DNA of 11,877 nucleotides from Deltaproteobacteria bacterium (GTDB lineage: Bacteria > Desulfobacterota > DSM-4660 > Desulfatiglandales > B25-G16): contig CP070752.1 of NCBI GenBank assembly GCA_020348625.1, positions 1,026,736 to 1,038,612 of the forward strand, in the 5' to 3' direction. Made by a program: the position numbers and the translations under genes. Positions 1 to 7,316 of this stretch are shown piece by piece (position 1 is the stretch's first letter; each line of letters begins with the position of its first letter). Below the pieces are notes generated by a model that was not told the DNA's origin, did no database searches, and saw nothing but the letters and a program-made list of their open reading frames with translations.

Positions 1-2082
1 AAGCGGGTAGATTTCTGGACGGGCAGCGAGAAGTTCATTTACCACGGCAACGACGGTACCAGCATGCCCTGGAATGATACCGCCCAGCTGAATTTCTTGA
101 ACCCCGAAGTGCGGGAAGCTGTAATCCAGACAATCCTCCACGTGGCGCGGCAATTTTCCATTATCCGCTTCGATGCGGCCATGACGCTGACGAAGCGGCA
201 CTATCAGAGACTGTGGTTCCCCGAGCCCGGCACCGGCGGCGCCATTCCCTCCCGAGCGGAACACGGCCTCACCAGGGAGCAGTTTGATAATGCCATGCCA
301 GTGGAATTCTGGCGCGAGGTGGTGGATCGTGTGGCTCAGGAGGTGCCCGATACCCTCTTGCTGGCAGAGGCCTTCTGGTTGATGGAGGGCTATTTCGTGC
401 GCACACTCGGCATGCACCGCGTTTACAATAGCGCGTTCATGAACATGTTGCGCGACGAGGACAACGCCAAGTATCGCTCGGTGATGAAGAATACCCTGGA
501 GTTTGACCCCGATGTGCTCAAACGTTTCGTGAACTTCATGAACAACCCGGATGAGCGCACTGCGGTGGATCAGTTCGGCAAGGACGACAAGTACTTCGGC
601 ATCTGCACGATGATGGTCACCCTGCCGGGCCTTCCCATGTTTGGACATGGGCAGATCGAGGGATTTGCCGAGAAATACGGCATGGAGTATCGCCGTGCAT
701 ACTGGGAAGAAGTCCCTGACCCTTACCTTATGGATCGGCACGAGCGGGAGATTTTTCCTTTAATCCATCGGCGCCATGTATTCGCTGACGTGAGGGATTT
801 CGTCCTCTACGACTTTTGGACCACGGAGGGGTACGTGAACGAGGATGTTTTTGCATACTCGAATCGTTGTGGAGATGAACGTGCCCTTGTCGTGTATCAC
901 AACAAATTCGCGGAGGCCTGTGGGTGGATCCGCAGCTCAGTCGGATTCGCGGTTAAAAACCCCGACGGTTCAAAACAAATCGCTCAGCGCACCTTAGGTG
1001 AGGGCTTGGCTCTGGACCAAAATGAGCGTTCCTTTACGATCTTTCGTGACAATGCAACGGGGTTGGAGTACATCCGGAGCAGAAAAGAGTTGTGCGAACG
1101 CGGACTTTACGTTGAACTGGGGGCATATAAGTGCCATGTTTTTCTCGACTTCCGCGAGATTAGCGATAACGAATGGCACCATTACGAGCACATTGCAGCC
1201 TACCTGAACGGACGCGGTGTACCCAGTGTCGAGGCGGCACGCCTCGAGATCCTTTTACAACCGGTCCATCATCCCTTCATGGAATTGGTGAACGCCGATA
1301 TTTTCCGGAGATTGATGAAGGGGCGGGTAACCAAAGCTCGTGCCCACCCGGACGAGGCGCTTTTGAACGAAGTGGAAGGGAAAATGCAGGCCTTGTTACA
1401 GGGAATCAAGGGATTTGCCGGCGGGCAAGGCGACGAGGCCGCAATTGCGCGGGAGATTTGCGCACAATTGTCAGCGGGCCTGCGGCTGCCCGTGCTGATG
1501 AAAGGTGAGATCGGCGAGTACCTGCGAACGAATCTCAATAATGACCCAGCAGTATGGGGGGTGCTCTTTGGTTGGTTGTTTGTGCACGGTCTGGGGAAGA
1601 TGGTGGCGGAGATCGGCTTCGAAGAGCATAGCCGGAGCTGGCTCGATGAATGGCAGCTCGGGCGGATGCTGGGGGGTGTGTTACGGGACTTAGGCCTGGA
1701 CGAAGGAGCGGCCGAATATGCGGTCACGGTGGTCAAGCTCCTCACCGCACACCAGCGCTGGTTCGAGAAAAAGGCCACGGTTGATATGTTCGAGGTACTG
1801 TCGTCGCTATTTAGGGACAATGATGCCCAGCGGGCCTTGCAGGTGAATCGCTATCAGGACACCCTGTGGTTTAATAGGGAGGCCTTTGAGCAGATCATCT
1901 GGTGGATGTTCGTCATTGCAACGGTGGTCTATACCTCAATATCTCCGGAGCGACCAGCGGCAGAGATCCCAGCCCTGTGGGAAACAGTGAAAACGTTGCG
2001 ACAGGCGTCGGAAGCCTCCGGCTACCAGGTGGAGAAGCTTTTGGGAGCAGTGACGGGGAGCCAAGAGGAAGTTCTCGTATGA
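1..2082 (+). CDS. GH13 alpha-amylase-family glycoside hydrolase, 3' part (start lies before the window)
   Basis: The frame is open from base 1 to a TGA at 2080-2082, giving 693 visible residues, so the N-terminus lies upstream. The family is recognised from GH13 motifs. RFDAAMT (about 172-192) carries the presumed nucleophile Asp. LLAEAFW (about 358-378) carries the presumed acid/base Glu. NNPDE (about 541-555) fills the place of the usual NHD, with Asp as the third carboxylate. GLPMFGHGQIEGF follows, as in large bacterial alpha-amylase-like proteins. After the barrel comes a beta-rich part, and the last 300 or so residues are mostly helical and not recognised. The likely role is cleavage or transfer of alpha-glucan (glycogen or maltodextrin). 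The substrate cannot be read from the sequence. GC content seems higher than in the genes at 4200-8800. No hairpin with a T-run follows the stop. The GH13 call is firm and the exact activity is unknown. Confidence 0.88.
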   Translation, partial: KRVDFWTGSEKFIYHGNDGTSMPWNDTAQLNFLNPEVREAVIQTILHVARQFSIIRFDAAMTLTKRHYQRLWFPEPGTGGAIPSRAEHGLTREQFDNAMPVEFWREVVDRVAQEVPDTLLLAEAFWLMEGYFVRTLGMHRVYNSAFMNMLRDEDNAKYRSVMKNTLEFDPDVLKRFVNFMNNPDERTAVDQFGKDDKYFGICTMMVTLPGLPMFGHGQIEGFAEKYGMEYRRAYWEEVPDPYLMDRHEREIFPLIHRRHVFADVRDFVLYDFWTTEGYVNEDVFAYSNRCGDERALVVYHNKFAEACGWIRSSVGFAVKNPDGSKQIAQRTLGEGLALDQNERSFTIFRDNATGLEYIRSRKELCERGLYVELGAYKCHVFLDFREISDNEWHHYEHIAAYLNGRGVPSVEAARLEILLQPVHHPFMELVNADIFRRLMKGRVTKARAHPDEALLNEVEGKMQALLQGIKGFAGGQGDEAAIAREICAQLSAGLRLPVLMKGEIGEYLRTNLNNDPAVWGVLFGWLFVHGLGKMVAEIGFEEHSRSWLDEWQLGRMLGGVLRDLGLDEGAAEYAVTVVKLLTAHQRWFEKKATVDMFEVLSSLFRDNDAQRALQVNRYQDTLWFNREAFEQIIWWMFVIATVVYTSISPERPAAEIPALWETVKTLRQASEASGYQVEKLLGAVTGSQEEVLV

Positions 2083-2144
2083 CATAATTCGCTTCGCGTG
2101 ACAGAGCGGTTTTGATGCACAGACTTCATAAAGATACCCAGCTG

Positions 2145-2250
2145 CTAACGTCCCAATAACGCCTCCAGCTTCTGCCAATCTGACTCGCCACGAGCCTTGC
2201 GAACGCGGCCAGCTAGTGCCTTGAATGCGTCGGGCGGGGTGCGAGCCTCT
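2145..2250 (-). pseudogene. C-terminal fragment of an unidentified protein, joined to the fdhD remnant
   Basis: In the minus frame one step off from fdhD, codons look coding just where fdhD homology ends. The end reads TPPDAFKALAGRVRKARGE, then SDWQKLEALLGR and a TAG at 2147-2145. It is GC-rich, amphipathic and helical, and it ends in a natural-looking C-terminus. Upstream of about 2250 the same frame is only the shadow of fdhD, so the piece has no start of its own. I do not recognise the family. The best reading is the tail of a separate gene brought next to fdhD by a deletion. It could also be chance coding-like sequence, given its length of about 35 residues. Confidence 0.35.
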
Positions 2251-2730
2251 GGTTGTCTGATAGTAGTTCTGATTTTTGGAAAGCTTGTTGAGACAATCAA
2301 AGATACGGTTGATTTCAACCCGGAATCCATCTTCTGCCGGAGTTAATATCTGGTAAAGATCCTTGATCATCTCCTTACCACAAATGCCGCAACTGGTCTG
2401 GCTGACAAAGCCCCTTCTGTCAAGAAGCTCATGAATCTTCTCACGCCTTTCGGGTTTGAGCCGGATATCAATAACATTGGGATCGAGATCCTTGCAATAT
2501 CCTATGAGCATGAAATCATCCGAAGAGTCTGCAATTCCCTCCCCAAGACAGAACCCTGCAGCGTGAAATAACTCTTCTCCAGGGGTTCTCATCACCACGG
2601 AATAGGGATTTCCATCTATGCGAATCAGAAGCGGTTCCTCCCCGATCAATTTGTGGGAACTGCTTCGGCAGACCCCGCCTTCACACCGAATCACTTGATA
2701 TGGTTCAGTGTTCTTTCCTGGTCCATGCAA
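2239..2730 (-). pseudogene. fdhD: Truncated formate dehydrogenase accessory sulfurtransferase FdhD
   Basis: FdhD moves sulfur from a cysteine desulfurase to the molybdenum cofactor of formate dehydrogenases. Residues 1-164 match the family: YQVIRCEGG near the N-terminus, EEPLLIRIDG, GEELFHAAGFCLGEGI, and the sulfur-transfer loop SCGICGK with Cys114 and Cys117. Homology runs to NQNYYQTTRGSH (residues 153-164) and stops at about base 2239. The frame stays open to 1936, but those residues are not FdhD-like and run antisense into the GH13 gene. The missing C-terminal 100 or so residues include the EDVGRHNA-type motif expected of FdhD, so the product should be inactive. The first possible start is TTG at 2730, with no clear Shine-Dalgarno, so the 5' end may also be altered. 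It lies downstream of nadA and the moaD/thiS remnant. Confidence 0.8.
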
Positions 2731-2769
2731 TTGTTCTTGTTGCTTGAAAAGCGTGATATTCAGCCTTTG

Positions 2770-2865
2770 TCAGGTTTTATGCGATACTGTGCCGCTCACC
2801 GAAACCGTGGCCTGTTCGTTCGTTAGGTGACGCAGACCCTGATGGATGTTGACCGTAATGCTCAA
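2770..2865 (-). pseudogene. N-terminal remnant of a MoaD/ThiS-type sulfur-carrier protein
   Basis: A 31-codon frame starts at TTG 2865-2863 after a strong ribosome site (AAAGGAGC at about 2878-2871) and ends at TGA 2772-2770. It begins MSITVNIHQGLRHLTNEQ and then reads ATVSVSGTVSHKT. The first 25 or so residues resemble the beta-hairpin start of ubiquitin-fold MoaD/ThiS sulfur carriers, where a strand, a turn and a VEVxG strand precede the first helix. The helix, the core and the C-terminal GG tail that carries the thiocarboxylate are all absent. The good ribosome site 31 bases after the nadA stop suggests the gene was once the next member of that operon. Family assignment is from pattern recall on a short piece, so it is moderate. 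Confidence 0.5.
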
Positions 2866-2895
2866 TTCCTGCTCCTTTCCTCTTCAGTAAATTCT

Positions 2896-3810
2896 CTACA
2901 CAGCCTGTAGCATTCTATCCACCGCTATCTTTGCTTGAAGGCGGATTTCCTCAGGAACCTTGACCTCTGGTTTCATATCCTCCAACGAGCGCAGGACCTT
3001 ATGGAGGGTAATCAACTTCATGTTGGGGCAGACTGCCTTTTCAGATGCGGGAATGAATTCCTTGCCGGGATTCTCCTTTCTTAGTCGATGTATGATCCCT
3101 GTCTCAGTTCCCACTATCATCTGGCTCACATCCTTTCTTCCTGCGTAACGGCAGATTCCCCCGGTGCTGAGCACCTCATCGGCGAGGCCGATAACCTCCG
3201 GTCTGCACTCGGGGTGAACGACCACCGTGGCCTGGGGATGCTCTTGCCTGAGCCCGGTAATATGCTCCGGAAGAATTTTCATGTGAGTCGGGCAGTAGCC
3301 GGGCCAGAAGCGCATCTTCTTTTCGGTCTGCGTAGAGACATACTGCCCCAGATACTGGTCGGGAACGAACAATATCTCCTGCGCATCTAATCTCTGTATC
3401 ACCTTGACTGCATTGGCAGAGGTACAGCAGATGTCCGATTCCGCCTTCACCGCTGCAGTGGAGTTGACGTAGCAGACCACAGCTGCTCCCGGAAGGTGCT
3501 TCTTTCTCCTGATCAGCTCTTCAGCAGTTATCATGTTTGCCATGGGGCAGCTGGCATTCTTATCGGGAAGCAACACGATCCTCTCGGGGCAGAGGATAGA
3601 GGCAGTCTCCGCCATAAAATGTACCCCGCAGAAGACTATGACCTCTGCATCTGTCTTTGCCGCATTCTGGCTCAATTCCAGGGAATCACCGACAAAATCG
3701 GCTATATCTTGAACCTCGCCCCGCTGGTAGTTATGAGCGAGTATGACGGCATTCCTCTCCTCCTTGAGGCGCGCGATCCTCTCTCTTGCCTTATCATCGC
3801 TATTTTCCAT
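2896..3810 (-). CDS. nadA: Quinolinate synthase A (type without a long N-terminal extension)
   Basis: NadA condenses iminoaspartate with dihydroxyacetone phosphate to quinolinate in de novo NAD synthesis and uses an oxygen-sensitive [4Fe-4S] cluster. The 304-residue product has the three-fold NadA architecture and its hallmarks: AHNYQ (about 26-30), [15 protein letters not shown] (about 88-93), CCTSANA (about 128-134), [34 protein letters not shown] and CPNMK (about 261-265). The three cluster ligands are most likely the cysteines of CPMA, GYCPTH and CPNMK. Their spacing of about 85 and 88 residues fits known NadA. ATG at 3810 is preferred over the TTG one codon earlier. Its A overlaps the TGA of the upstream CoA-binding gene, so the two are probably translationally coupled. 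No nadB or nadC is in view. Confidence 0.97.
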   Translation of the reverse strand: MENSDDKARERIARLKEERNAVILAHNYQRGEVQDIADFVGDSLELSQNAAKTDAEVIVFCGVHFMAETASILCPERIVLLPDKNASCPMANMITAEELIRRKKHLPGAAVVCYVNSTAAVKAESDICCTSANAVKVIQRLDAQEILFVPDQYLGQYVSTQTEKKMRFWPGYCPTHMKILPEHITGLRQEHPQATVVVHPECRPEVIGLADEVLSTGGICRYAGRKDVSQMIVGTETGIIHRLRKENPGKEFIPASEKAVCPNMKLITLHKVLRSLEDMKPEVKVPEEIRLQAKIAVDRMLQAV

Positions 3811-4217
3811 CAATCACTCTCCATCTTCCGTAACCTCTGATGCTCTTTGAGCATGCACCTATCCATCACCACCAGAAGGCCCGCTTTCCTGGCCCGCTCT
3901 GCTGCCTCCACATGTATCACTCCTTCCTGCATCCACACTGCCTTTGACCCTATTGTGATTGCCTCTTGGACAATAGCTGGCACTTCATGAGAGCGACGGA
4001 AGATATCAACTACATCTACTCGCTCCGGGATAGAGCTGAGGTCTGGATATGAGATCTCACCCAGTATTTCGCCCGCCCTGGGGTTTACAGGGATTATTTT
4101 ATAACCATTTTCTTTTAAGTAGCTGGCTACTATATGGCTCGGTCGAGTCGGATTTGGGCTAAGACCAACCATGGCGATGGTTCGATAGTCTTTCAGAATT
4201 TTCTTTTCTATGCTCAT
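3810..4217 (-). CDS. CoA-binding domain protein (YccU-like, CoA_binding_2)
   Basis: The 135-residue product is a single Rossmann-type CoA-binding domain. It shows [14 protein letters not shown] near residues 15-28, the typical nucleotide loop, then [15 protein letters not shown] (about 32-46), a VDVVDIFR strand and [10 protein letters not shown] (about 91-100). These match the small stand-alone family related to the CoA-binding part of succinyl-CoA ligase. The biochemical role of such proteins is not well defined, and no ligase domain is present. ATG at 4217 has a good ribosome site (GAGGGAGGGAAG just upstream). Its TGA overlaps the nadA start by one base, indicating co-transcription. The link to NAD synthesis is by position only. 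Confidence 0.9.
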   Translation of the reverse strand: MSIEKKILKDYRTIAMVGLSPNPTRPSHIVASYLKENGYKIIPVNPRAGEILGEISYPDLSSIPERVDVVDIFRRSHEVPAIVQEAITIGSKAVWMQEGVIHVEAAERARKAGLLVVMDRCMLKEHQRLRKMESD

Positions 4218-4549
4218 CTTCCCTCCCTCTGTAAATCATCCAGGTAGCTCTCTTACTTGACCCGTTTCTTGTTGATCGACGTTTCGGAATCCTACAGTGA
4301 TAAATAGCATATGCTTTGGCTCTTTACCGTTTGTTAGGTGAATGCCTCTGAGCTTTTCATTAATGGAATAATCTACCTTGTCATAGGCCCCAATGACAAG
4401 ACTATGTGGTTTGTTTAGATTTCCGTTACTGGCCATGAGCGAGGAGGGCAAGCACAATTAATACCATAGAAAATTACCCTATAAACGCTCGCAAAGGTCC
4501 TCATCACAGCAGCATGTTCACTTCGATTCTTGTCCATTTCCCGCTGTGG
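4218..4549 (-). other. 332-base stretch without a convincing gene; possible decayed exported-protein ORF
   Basis: The only minus-strand frame of note runs from ATG 4436 to TGA at 4238-4236. It reads MASNGNLNKPHSLVIGAYDK and later GKEPKHMLFITVGFRN. The ATG has no Shine-Dalgarno. Just upstream in another frame lies MVLIVLALLAHGQ followed by a stop, which looks like the hydrophobic core of a signal peptide. A small exported protein broken by a frameshift would explain both pieces. I do not recognise the family, and this may be chance. The leader of the CoA-binding gene is not here, since that gene is transcribed away from its start at 4217 and its promoter would lie within this stretch. I could not pick a promoter with confidence. 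Confidence 0.3.
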
Positions 4550-5158
4550 TCATTTTACCTCAATGCTCTTTATCCACTTTACCCACCGTCCTCCTAGGAT
4601 ATCCTCAGCAACCAGCCTCACGGGAAATCCATGTTCTTCACGGATTGCCTTTCCATTGACTTTCAAGGCCAGAAAAAGGAGGTTATGTTCAGCCTCATCC
4701 CGGCTGAAGCTGCTCGAGTAACCATCCAGTCCACGAAAGGTAATCTTTTCGTAATTATCCTTTACCCCTGCGATTTCAAGTATCGTGGATAGGGGCACCC
4801 CTTCCCACTCGGCATAGTCCACGAAGAAACCGGGGCAGATCAGGATGACCCTTTTTCGTACCATCTCCATTTGTAGCAGATCCTGGTAGCTTAGAGATCG
4901 GGGATTTTTCACCATCTGGCCGCTTAACTCTAACTGCCAGGTGTTGATATCCACTTTCTGGGGACTTCCGGTGGTGTGAAGATCTTCTATGGAATCAAGG
5001 GGGAGGAGCGAAGTATCAATATCCTTCGGATGCATATGCATGATTTTGCTGTCCGGTGTATCCGAAGGGAGCCTCATTCTCCCATTCACAGGCGCACTAA
5101 AAACCCCTAGCAGTAAAGTCATTCCGATAATCAAAGTAATCGAATAAAGCCTTCTCAT
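4550..5158 (-). CDS. Exported single-domain molybdopterin oxidoreductase (sulfite-oxidase/MsrP fold)
   Basis: The product (202 residues from ATG 5158) starts with a signal peptide, MRRLYSITLIIGMTLLLGVF, with likely cleavage near APVNG. The mature part is one molybdopterin-binding domain of the sulfite oxidase fold. VILICPGFF holds the presumed Mo-ligating cysteine (Cys108), followed by AEWEGVPLSTILE. The C-terminus, HGFPVRLVAEDILGGRWVKW, matches the conserved cofactor-binding end. There is no heme, dimerisation or cytochrome domain, so an electron partner must be separate. The signal has RR but not the full twin-arginine consensus, which is odd for a cofactor-loaded enzyme. A TTG eight codons upstream is possible, but AAGAGG before the ATG supports 5158. 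The substrate is unknown; sulfoxide or sulfite chemistry is a family-level guess. Confidence 0.85.
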   Translation of the reverse strand: MRRLYSITLIIGMTLLLGVFSAPVNGRMRLPSDTPDSKIMHMHPKDIDTSLLPLDSIEDLHTTGSPQKVDINTWQLELSGQMVKNPRSLSYQDLLQMEMVRKRVILICPGFFVDYAEWEGVPLSTILEIAGVKDNYEKITFRGLDGYSSSFSRDEAEHNLLFLALKVNGKAIREEHGFPVRLVAEDILGGRWVKWIKSIEVK

Positions 5159-5305
5159 CTTAGACGATACCTCTTTCAGCAAATTTGTTTTCTATTTCTC
5201 AGGAAGATTTACATGTCTTAGGACTATGTAGTCTTTTCAAATGAATCTTCTCGATACAGCTCCAGCGTTCTTGAATACCATGGTTTGCGGATGAACAAAA
5301 CACGA

Positions 5306-5704
5306 TCAGGCAGGTTTCTCTTTTTTTTCCTTTTTGTTCTGATAGTCCTTGATTGCCTCATGAAGAGCATCGGCCGCCAGGTTTGAGCAATGCATCTTCT
5401 GTGGCGGCAAACCGTCAAGCTCATCAGCCACATCCTTCCGTGTGATATTTATGGCCTCATCCACGTGCTTTCCCTTGGCAAGCTCGGTCACCATACTGCT
5501 CGTGGCAATCGCCGAGCCACAGCCGAAGGTTTGGAACTTGATATCTTCGATGGTATCGTCTTTTACCTTAAGGTACATCTCCATGAGGTCTCCACACACG
5601 GGATTACCCACCTTGCCGTATCCGTCTGGGTTCTCGATCGTGCCCACGTTTCTGGGATTCATAAAGTGATCCATTACCTTTTTGCTGTAGCCTATCTGTG
5701 TCAT
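5306..5704 (-). CDS. iscU: IscU/NifU-type Fe-S cluster scaffold
   Basis: The 132-residue protein is a standard IscU. The three cluster cysteines are present as Cys37 (NPVCGD, with Asp39), Cys62 (FGCGSA) and Cys106 (MHCSNLA). LPPQK at 99-103 stands where IscU has its LPPVK chaperone-binding motif. It would receive sulfur from IscS, assemble a [2Fe-2S] or [4Fe-4S] cluster in the cytoplasm and pass it to apoproteins. The ATG at 5704-5702 directly follows the iscS TAA, and the ribosome site (AGAGGTGA) lies inside the iscS end, so translation is coupled. The C-terminus is a Lys-rich tail encoded by A-rich sequence with a run of eight A (5328-5321). No hscA, hscB or fdx is in view. Confidence 0.96.
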   Translation of the reverse strand: MTQIGYSKKVMDHFMNPRNVGTIENPDGYGKVGNPVCGDLMEMYLKVKDDTIEDIKFQTFGCGSAIATSSMVTELAKGKHVDEAINITRKDVADELDGLPPQKMHCSNLAADALHEAIKDYQNKKEKKEKPA

Positions 5705-6874
5705 TTATCTCACCTCTTTTGTAGAGAGCGGGGAGAGCATTCTTAACCTTTCAACCGTCTTCCTCACTGCATCCACGATGGTCGGAACCTGCTCGATCTT
5801 GTTCGATCTCCCGAGGCTTAGTATCATGGATCCATGCGCCTGCTCGTGTGTTAAGCCTATCGCCAGCAGCACGTGGGACGGCTCTAAGGTCTTTGAGGAG
5901 CATGCCGAACCGGTGGAGACCTGTATGCCATAACTATCCATATTAAGCAAGATACTCTCACCCTCTATCTGGTCAAAACGGAAGCTCGCATGGTGCGGGA
6001 GCCGTTGCGTGGGGTGTCCCGTTAGGTGCGAGCCCTCGATCGTCAGTATTGCTTTGACTAGCCTATCCCTCATCTCCATGAGCCGCCCGCCTTCTTCTGT
6101 CATCTCGTCCATAGCAATACGGGCTGCCTCGCCCATACCTGCAACGGCAAAGAGATCCTCTGTTCCTGACCGAAGCCCCCGTTCCTGACCCCCACCGAGA
6201 AGTACCGGCTGCATTTGTACACCTGGTTTCACATACAGGGCCCCCGCTCCTTGGGGCCCGGAGAGATCGTTGGAGGAGAGGGTCAGCAGATCAATGCCAT
6301 CGGCCTGCACATCAATCGGGATGTAGGCGGCGGCCGCCGTTGCGTCCACATGAAGATACATGCCCCTCCGGTGCACTATCTCGCTTATCTTTTTGATGGG
6401 CTGGATGGTTCCAATTTCACTGTTGGCATACATGATAGAAGTAATGGTGGTATGTTCAGTGAGGATTTCTTCGAGCTTTTCAAGATCCACCACGCCATTA
6501 GAATCTACTGGGATGAGAGTGAACGTAAGCCCATTCTTTTGCAGCTCCTTCATGGGATTGAGCACCGAGATGTGCTCGATTGCGCTCGCCGCCACTTCCT
6601 TGCCCTTCCCTATGTTCCTCATGGCCGTTCCTCTGATCGCCAGGTTATTTGCCTCGGTGGCGCTGGCCGTGAAGACAATAGTATTCTCCTTCTCCGCATT
6701 GATAAGCTCCGCAACCTTTCCCCGCGCATCCTCGAGTACGCGTTTCGCCTCTAGCCCCAGGGAGTGGAGGGATGAGGGATTTCCATAGTCACCAGTGAGG
6801 AACCTCTCTGCGAACTCCAACACCCTCGGGTCGATCGGCTTCGCTGATATATGATCTAGATATATTCGCCCCAT
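5705..6874 (-). CDS. iscS: IscS-like protein lacking the PLP-binding lysine (Archaeoglobus-type)
   Basis: The 389-residue product is a class V aminotransferase-fold protein of the NifS/IscS type. The flexible-loop cysteine is present (GSACSSKT, Cys325), as are the EH of AIEHISV (His101), GGGQERGLRSGT and the C-terminal EQAHGSMILSLGR. The motif that normally reads SSHK, whose Lys forms the PLP Schiff base, reads SSND (Asn202, Asp203). The DATQ glutamine is Ala, and the N-terminal YLDNAATTP is YLDHISAKP. These changes agree, from memory, with Archaeoglobus fulgidus IscS, where Asp replaces the Lys and the purified protein has no desulfurase activity of its own. The ATG at 6874 has AGGGAG six bases upstream, better than the TTG or ATG options before it. 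It is coupled to iscU, with tusA 155 bases upstream. The family call is firm; loss of activity is inferred. Confidence 0.93.
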   Translation of the reverse strand: MGRIYLDHISAKPIDPRVLEFAERFLTGDYGNPSSLHSLGLEAKRVLEDARGKVAELINAEKENTIVFTASATEANNLAIRGTAMRNIGKGKEVAASAIEHISVLNPMKELQKNGLTFTLIPVDSNGVVDLEKLEEILTEHTTITSIMYANSEIGTIQPIKKISEIVHRRGMYLHVDATAAAAYIPIDVQADGIDLLTLSSNDLSGPQGAGALYVKPGVQMQPVLLGGGQERGLRSGTEDLFAVAGMGEAARIAMDEMTEEGGRLMEMRDRLVKAILTIEGSHLTGHPTQRLPHHASFRFDQIEGESILLNMDSYGIQVSTGSACSSKTLEPSHVLLAIGLTHEQAHGSMILSLGRSNKIEQVPTIVDAVRKTVERLRMLSPLSTKEVR

Positions 6875-7029
6875 ATCTCTCTCCCTAAAATCCCGTCGTT
6901 GGCCCAGCATCAAGCGCAAGGTCGTTCAGCGGGTAGGCCCGCCTCTCCTGTGCATCGCTGGTTTGAGCGCATAGGCTATCATCTTTCATTTACTTGGCGC
7001 CTTCCGAAGAGCATTGCGTAGCAGACTGC

Positions 7030-7272
7030 TCATACTCTTTTTCGTATGAAAAAAGTCACTATAGTGCCCTCCTTCGAGAGTTTCACGATTTCATGCCCTG
7101 TTCTATTCGCCCAGCTCTTGATATCCTCCTCTGCCGCAGGGTCATCGGCCTCTACCTTGAGCACCTGGCCTGCCTCTAGTTTATCGATCTCCAACTTTGT
7201 CCTGGCAATGGGCATAGGGCAATAGAGACCAACGCAATCAAGCTCCGCATCCGCGATAATTTCTGATGTCAT
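7030..7272 (-). CDS. tusA: TusA-family sulfurtransferase / sulfur-carrier protein
   Basis: The 80-residue protein matches the TusA/SirA family in length and motif: LDCVGLYCPMPI (11-22), where the CPxP cysteine (Cys18) carries persulfide sulfur. It continues with LEAGQVLKVEADDPAAEEDI, the usual second strand and helix, and a C-terminal TIVTFFIRK strand. TusA proteins relay sulfur from desulfurases or sulfur-oxidising enzymes to tRNA thiolation, molybdenum cofactor or Dsr-type pathways. ATG at 7272 has GGGGAGGGAAG before it. It is the first gene of a tusA-iscS-iscU run. The extra Cys13 in DCVG is seen in some homologues. Its particular partner cannot be read from the sequence, but the neighbouring IscS is the obvious candidate. 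Confidence 0.93.
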   Translation of the reverse strand: MTSEIIADAELDCVGLYCPMPIARTKLEIDKLEAGQVLKVEADDPAAEEDIKSWANRTGHEIVKLSKEGTIVTFFIRKRV

Positions 7273-7316
7273 CTTCCCTCCCCTATTTATGCCGATGGTT
7301 ATTTGTCAGTTAGTGA

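Noticed and set aside
1269..1820. Minus-strand frame of 183 residues inside the GH13 gene
   Set aside because: Antisense to a conserved coding region, with a composition rich in Ser, Pro and Arg that is typical of shadow frames.
1936..2730. The minus frame read as a full-length FdhD of 264 residues
   Set aside because: Only residues 1-164 resemble FdhD. The rest lacks the family's C-terminal motifs and runs antisense through the end of the GH13 gene.
5224..5433. Separate minus-strand gene overlapping iscU
   Set aside because: Most of it is the shadow of iscU in another frame, with no ribosome site. Only the possible slippage at the A run is kept as a finding.
6215..6788. Plus-strand frames of 142 and 179 residues inside iscS
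   Set aside because: They are antisense shadows of a clearly conserved gene and resemble no known protein.
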